This document shows, piece after piece, positions 60,680-64,000 of a DNA stretch of 64,000 nt. Position numbers and translations under genes: made by a program. The stretch lies in the NCBI GenBank assembly GCA_958298945.1, contig OY282606.1:51101920-51165919 (forward strand), written 5' to 3'. Position 1 is the stretch's first letter, and the number at the start of each line of letters is the position of its first letter. The stretch comes from Atherix ibis (taxonomy: Eukaryota; Arthropoda; Insecta; Diptera; Athericidae). Below the pieces are notes generated by a model that saw only the letters and a list, made by a program, of their open reading frames with translations, ran no database searches and was not told the origin of the DNA.

Positions 60680-62070
60680 GTTTTTTTTTTTTCATTTATC
60701 TGCAACAATAAATTTATTGTAACAAGCAAATTTCCATAAGATTTTAATTTACAATCTTGTATCTTGGATTGTAAGGGCTGGAATTTAGAATCGAGGGTCT
60801 TGGATTGTAAGGCCTCGACACGATAGGAATTGGAACGTTTCGTTGTACCCAAAAGTTTAATTCCATATGTCCAAATTGGTTTTTAGAAGCTTACTTTTGA
60901 TTGTTAGTTTCGACCGTTTGTCCAAAAGTCTAAGAAGTTGTAGGTAACGCCTGTTAGCTTCAATTCTGTTTAGTCTAGTATGTGGATTCCATGTTAATCT
61001 TTTGTCCAGGTAAAGTCCCAAATAATGCACTTTATCATATTGTGGAAACATGTTGCTATTAAGGTATAAAGGGGTAGGTTTTCCTTGACAAAGAGTGAAA
61101 GTAATGTGAGCACTCTTCTGTTCATTTATCTTCACTCACCATCTCTTAAGCCAGGAATAAAGGTTGTGTATATGAAATTGTAAATTGTTGGAAGCTATGT
61201 CAGGATTTGTAAGGGTAGGAAGTATAACCGCATCTTCTGCATAAGTAGCAATGATAGTATTAGGATCAGCTGGGATGTCATGGGTATAAATATTATATAA
61301 AATGGGACCAAGAATAGTGCCTTGTGGGACTCCTGCTAGAATAGGATATATTTCCGAGGATTCTGAGTTAATTGCAAATTGGAAATGTCATTGGGAGAGA
61401 TATGAATTTATGATAAGGTAGTACGTTGAAGGAAGAAAGCTCTTTAGTTTCCAGAGCAGTCCAGAATGCCACACACACGATCAAAAGCTTGGGAGATATC
61501 TAAAAATACTCCTGGGCAATACTCTTTCCTCTCAATACGATGACATTGCTAGATAGTGTGGTGTTCAGATCGGAAGTCAAATTAGTGATCAGGAATAACT
61601 TTTTCATTAACTAGGATTGGGTAGAGTCGTTTTAGTAGGAGTTTTTCAAATATCTTACCAAGAATTGGTATGAGGCTGATAGGTCTATAGGAGGAAGGAT
61701 AATTAATGGGTTTATTTGGTTTAGGAATCATTTTAATGACAGTAAATTTCCAGAGTAAAGGAAAATAGGTTGTGTGGAGGATACTATTAATTATGTATGT
61801 AATTAAAACTAAAGCTTATCTGGAAATTTGCTTTAGAATAAGAGCTGTTATTAGATCATAACCAGGAGGGTTTTTATTGGGAAAGCGCAGAATAGTAGAT
61901 TTAATTTTGAAATTTTGTTTTTTTTTTAAATTTTGCGAGGAAGACTCATTGGACTGGGAACATTAGTTATTCGATGATTTTGTTAATATACGATTTTTTG
62001 TCTTCTATATCGGTTTTTTCTTTGTCGGGGAGAACGTTGAGAATATATCTTGGGATAACAATGACGGAGG
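60680..62070 (-). mobile_element. Jockey-clade LINE fragment L4, with poly(A) 3' end
   Basis: Best-preserved LINE copy. On the minus strand, from right to left: DKEKTDIED (upstream linker, about 62030), LRFPNKNPPGYDLITALIL (fingers, about 61850), VPQGTILGPILYNIYTHDIP (about 61290), ATYAEDAVILPTLTNPD (active-site box, about 61220), then the thumb. The 3' end has AATAAA followed by GATAAATG and a 12-A tail (T run at 60681..60692). Endonuclease and gag parts are absent, so it is a 5'-truncated insertion. Confidence 0.9.
60857..61135 (-). pseudogene. Jockey reverse transcriptase remnant (thumb region)
   Basis: The frame reads KINEQKSAHITFTLCQGKPT, PLYLNSNMFPQYDKVHYLGL, YLDKRLTWNPHTRLNRIEAN and RSKLTIKSKLLKTNLDIWN. 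HITFTL, YLGLYLDKRLTW and KSKLT..SKLL are typical of Jockey-clade reverse transcriptases just after the active site. Upstream parts sit in other frames because of indels, and the active-site YADD reads YAED. Confidence 0.9.
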
Positions 62071-62594
62071 GGAGGTATATTAGTTAAATATAATTTTTAC
62101 CCCGCATAAGAACGCCTGAATATTCTCTTAAATTACTGGAGAATTTTCCAATTTTAAACCAAAATTATTGTCAACAATTAATAAATAATTCTACTTGTTT
62201 TTATTGTTAATAAAAAATTCCATTCTTAAAAATTTTACATGTTCTGTATTTCCTGATTAAAATTTTTTTCTAAAGATGTCATTTTTAGTGTTAATTCCTT
62301 TCAGTTTATTAGATATCTACAAGTAAAATATAGTAACAAGTAGGTTTAAATGATAGTAGTGATTAACGTAAAGGATTTCTTCTGCTGACATGTGCAGACA
62401 TAAATATAAGTTCAGATTCCTTATTTTAACGAATCACGCAACCAGTAACGATTAAGTCGTGGGCGAATGTTTCTAGGGAAAGAAGTAAAGGATAACTCTC
62501 GAACAAGGAATTTAATATGATTAAAAAAACACAATCATACACGTATTATGGATAAAAGTGATTTTAACATTACGATGAATAACATTATTGCGGA
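62071..62594. other. AT-rich intron, nothing recognised
   Basis: May include worn 5' sequence of L4; nothing can be claimed. Confidence 0.5.
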
Positions 62595-63010
62595 TATAAA
62601 ATGGATCATCGACAATTTTAAAAAATATTTTTGACTAAAGGGAATGGATTTGACGGGATTTGGAAGGCTTAATATAGCCCTAGATTTGTAGTCCATAAGT
62701 CCATATTGGTTTCAATAGGGCTTTGTATAAAATTACTTTTTTTTTTCTATTGTAAGTTTCAGGCCTAAGTACCGAACTTCAGAGCATTGTGATATTTCAC
62801 TGCCAGTAAGATAAATGGGTGAACATGACTCATGCCGAAGAGTAAAAGTTATGTGAATAGATTTAGGTTCATTTTCTTTTATTATTTACTTGCTTAACCA
62901 CTTCTGGAGGCATTAGATTAAAATTTAGAGAATTTCGAATGCATGTCGAGAATGTTTACTAGATTTCAGAATAGCCAAGATTAGTATATTCTAATCAAAG
63001 AAGGATTTTT
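62595..63010 (-). mobile_element. Second Jockey-clade LINE family fragment L5
   Basis: On the minus strand about 62768..62860 encodes IHITFTLRHESCSPIYLTGS followed by EISQCSEVRYLGL, the same thumb region as in L4 but clearly a different family. A 3' untranslated stretch to its left resembles the other copies only loosely (ATCGACAATTTTA). Short and inactive. Confidence 0.75.
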
Positions 63011-63469
63011 GGGGCAGAATAGAATATCGTATGTATAAATGTTGTAGAGACTCATTTTTGTACTAGAAGCGTTAAGATAAATTAATTTTATTTAAAAAAA
63101 AAAGAACGTCCTTGTATTATAATATAACAAAAAAAAAATTGCCAAAAAGCATATCTTTTTTTTAAATAATAAAATTAAATAATTAGAAAATTAATTTATG
63201 AATTAAAATAGTATATCTATTAAAATTCTCTACATTTGACAAAACCAAAATTTTCATTCGTTTTTTAACATAAAAAATAATTTTTTTTATTTTTTTTTTA
63301 TTTTACTAATTATTTTTTCTAAATAAATACTTTTTTTTAGATCTCAAAATTTATTCTTTTCTCAAAGACAAAAACCTACAATATAAGGTGGACAAAATTT
63401 AAAAATTGCATTTTAAAAAGTAAATTTAAAAAAAAACTAGTACACATTTTTTCAAATTTCTAGTTTTAT
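63011..63469. other. AT-rich intron, nothing recognised
   Basis: Homopolymer-rich spacer. Confidence 0.6.
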
Positions 63470-63730
63470 TAGAAAGATTGAACCTTAAAATTTAAGAATG
63501 ATAAAAATCGTTCGACCCAATTTTTCAGTACGTTTTCGATTGTCTGGGCCTATATGTCTTCAATGTCAACTTTGATTTCATGTTTCAAGGTCTCAATTGT
63601 CTCTGGATTAAAGGCTCCCCCCACAGAAAATAATCCAATTGACTCAAATTACAGCTCCGATTGCCATCAGAATTTCGGCTTATTATTCGGTTTTCGAAAG
63701 TTCTCAATATTTCCCAGTTTTATTATCAAA
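63470..63730 (-). mobile_element. Fragment of a DD41D-like mariner (C-terminal transposase, R4)
   Basis: On the minus strand RIISRNSDGNRSCNLSQLDY then FLWG lines up with the third-Asp region of R1/R2 (ISRN..., LTPLDYFLWGY). After a frame change ETIETLKHEIKVDIEDI and QTIENVLKNWVERF match the C-terminal helices typical of this transposase type. It is divergent from R1/R2, so a separate family. No terminal repeats found. Confidence 0.72.
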
Positions 63731-64000
63731 AATCAAAAGTTAACGTTTTTTGCTTTTAGCTTTTTGTCTGGTTGAAAATACAAATAAAAAGAACTGATTA
63801 CACTTAAACAAAAGAAAAAAAGAACACATAGAACTATGGAGAATTTAGTAAGAGGTGGTAACAGAAAGAAGTTGATAGAAGGGTTGAAAGTAAAATTGGA
63901 AATAAAGGGAAAATCAAGAATTCAATGAGACATGATAAAATTTATGCTCTGGAAAATACTTCCATATCGTTGTCACTATCCCTTTTATACCAGCGACAAT
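63731..64000. other. AT-rich intron at the window edge
   Basis: Nothing recognised. Confidence 0.5.

Larger units (their letters stand above)
51904..64000 (-). other. Ubx: Ubx intron upstream of mII (towards mI or the 5' exon), 5' end not in window
   Basis: Everything right of mII is upstream intron. I looked on the minus strand for micro-exon mI (start GTAAG, coding for a QYGGISTDM-like peptide) and did not find it, so mI lies beyond 64000, has diverged beyond recognition, or is absent. This intron holds one mariner, two Jockey fragments, a rosa-like fragment and the 87-bp palindrome. Confidence 0.8.

Noticed and set aside
1..64000. CRISPR array, operon, phage or prokaryotic mobile system
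   Set aside because: No spaced repeats or dense coding; the sequence is a eukaryotic intron.

Overview
This window is AT-rich animal DNA with no complete protein-coding gene. Its anchor is a 51-nt exon on the minus strand at 51853..51903. It has a long polypyrimidine tract and CAG acceptor, a TAG|GTAAGT donor, and encodes KRYSESLAGSLLPDWL plus a split Gly codon. I recognise this as micro-exon mII of the Hox gene Ultrabithorax (Ubx), the optional linker between the YPWM motif and the homeodomain. The window therefore lies inside the giant Ubx intron, transcribed right to left. The 5' Ubx exon and micro-exon mI should lie beyond position 64000, and the homeodomain exon beyond position 1. Neither was found here. 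The exact match to the Drosophila peptide and the transposon types point to an insect, most likely a fly (Diptera); species not determined.

The acceptor of mII is followed at once by GTAAGA, so after splicing a new 5' splice site is made at the exon junction. This is the known recursive-splicing arrangement of the Ubx micro-exons, and the exon ends in a second, stronger donor 51 nt downstream.

The rest of the intron holds dead mobile elements. (1) Four copies, all plus strand, of a DD34D mariner family: 970..2082, 7985..9189, 41351..41999, 54175..55252. (2) Rosa-like DD41D mariner: 16650..17852 (-), 32349..33528 (+), a worn remnant near 26117..26710 (-) and a 3' fragment at 63470..63730 (-). 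(3) Mauritiana/Mos1-like mariner: 19873..20590 and 48649..49648. (4) Mellifera/cecropia-like mariner: 21251..22010 (-) and 37739..38649 (+). (5) Five Jockey-clade LINE fragments, all in the same direction as Ubx: 5340..6115, 13070..14270, 33540..33915, 60680..62070, 62595..63010. (6) An 87-bp near-perfect palindrome flanked by TA at 52218..52304. Most transposases have lost catalytic Asp segments by internal deletion.

Between the elements are long A/T-homopolymer-rich stretches without genes, and several less AT-rich islands without transposon matches (about 4376..4620, 9400..10920, 12160..12690, 14660..16200, 28480..30010, 34960..35090, 42340..43450, 55900..56860, 59690..60400). In Drosophila this intron carries the bx and abx control regions, so these islands are the best candidates for Ubx enhancers. 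The one at 28980..29980 has eight GCCAT cores (the Pleiohomeotic core) and a GAGAG site, as expected of a Polycomb response element. No tRNA, rRNA, CRISPR or prokaryote-type operon was seen.
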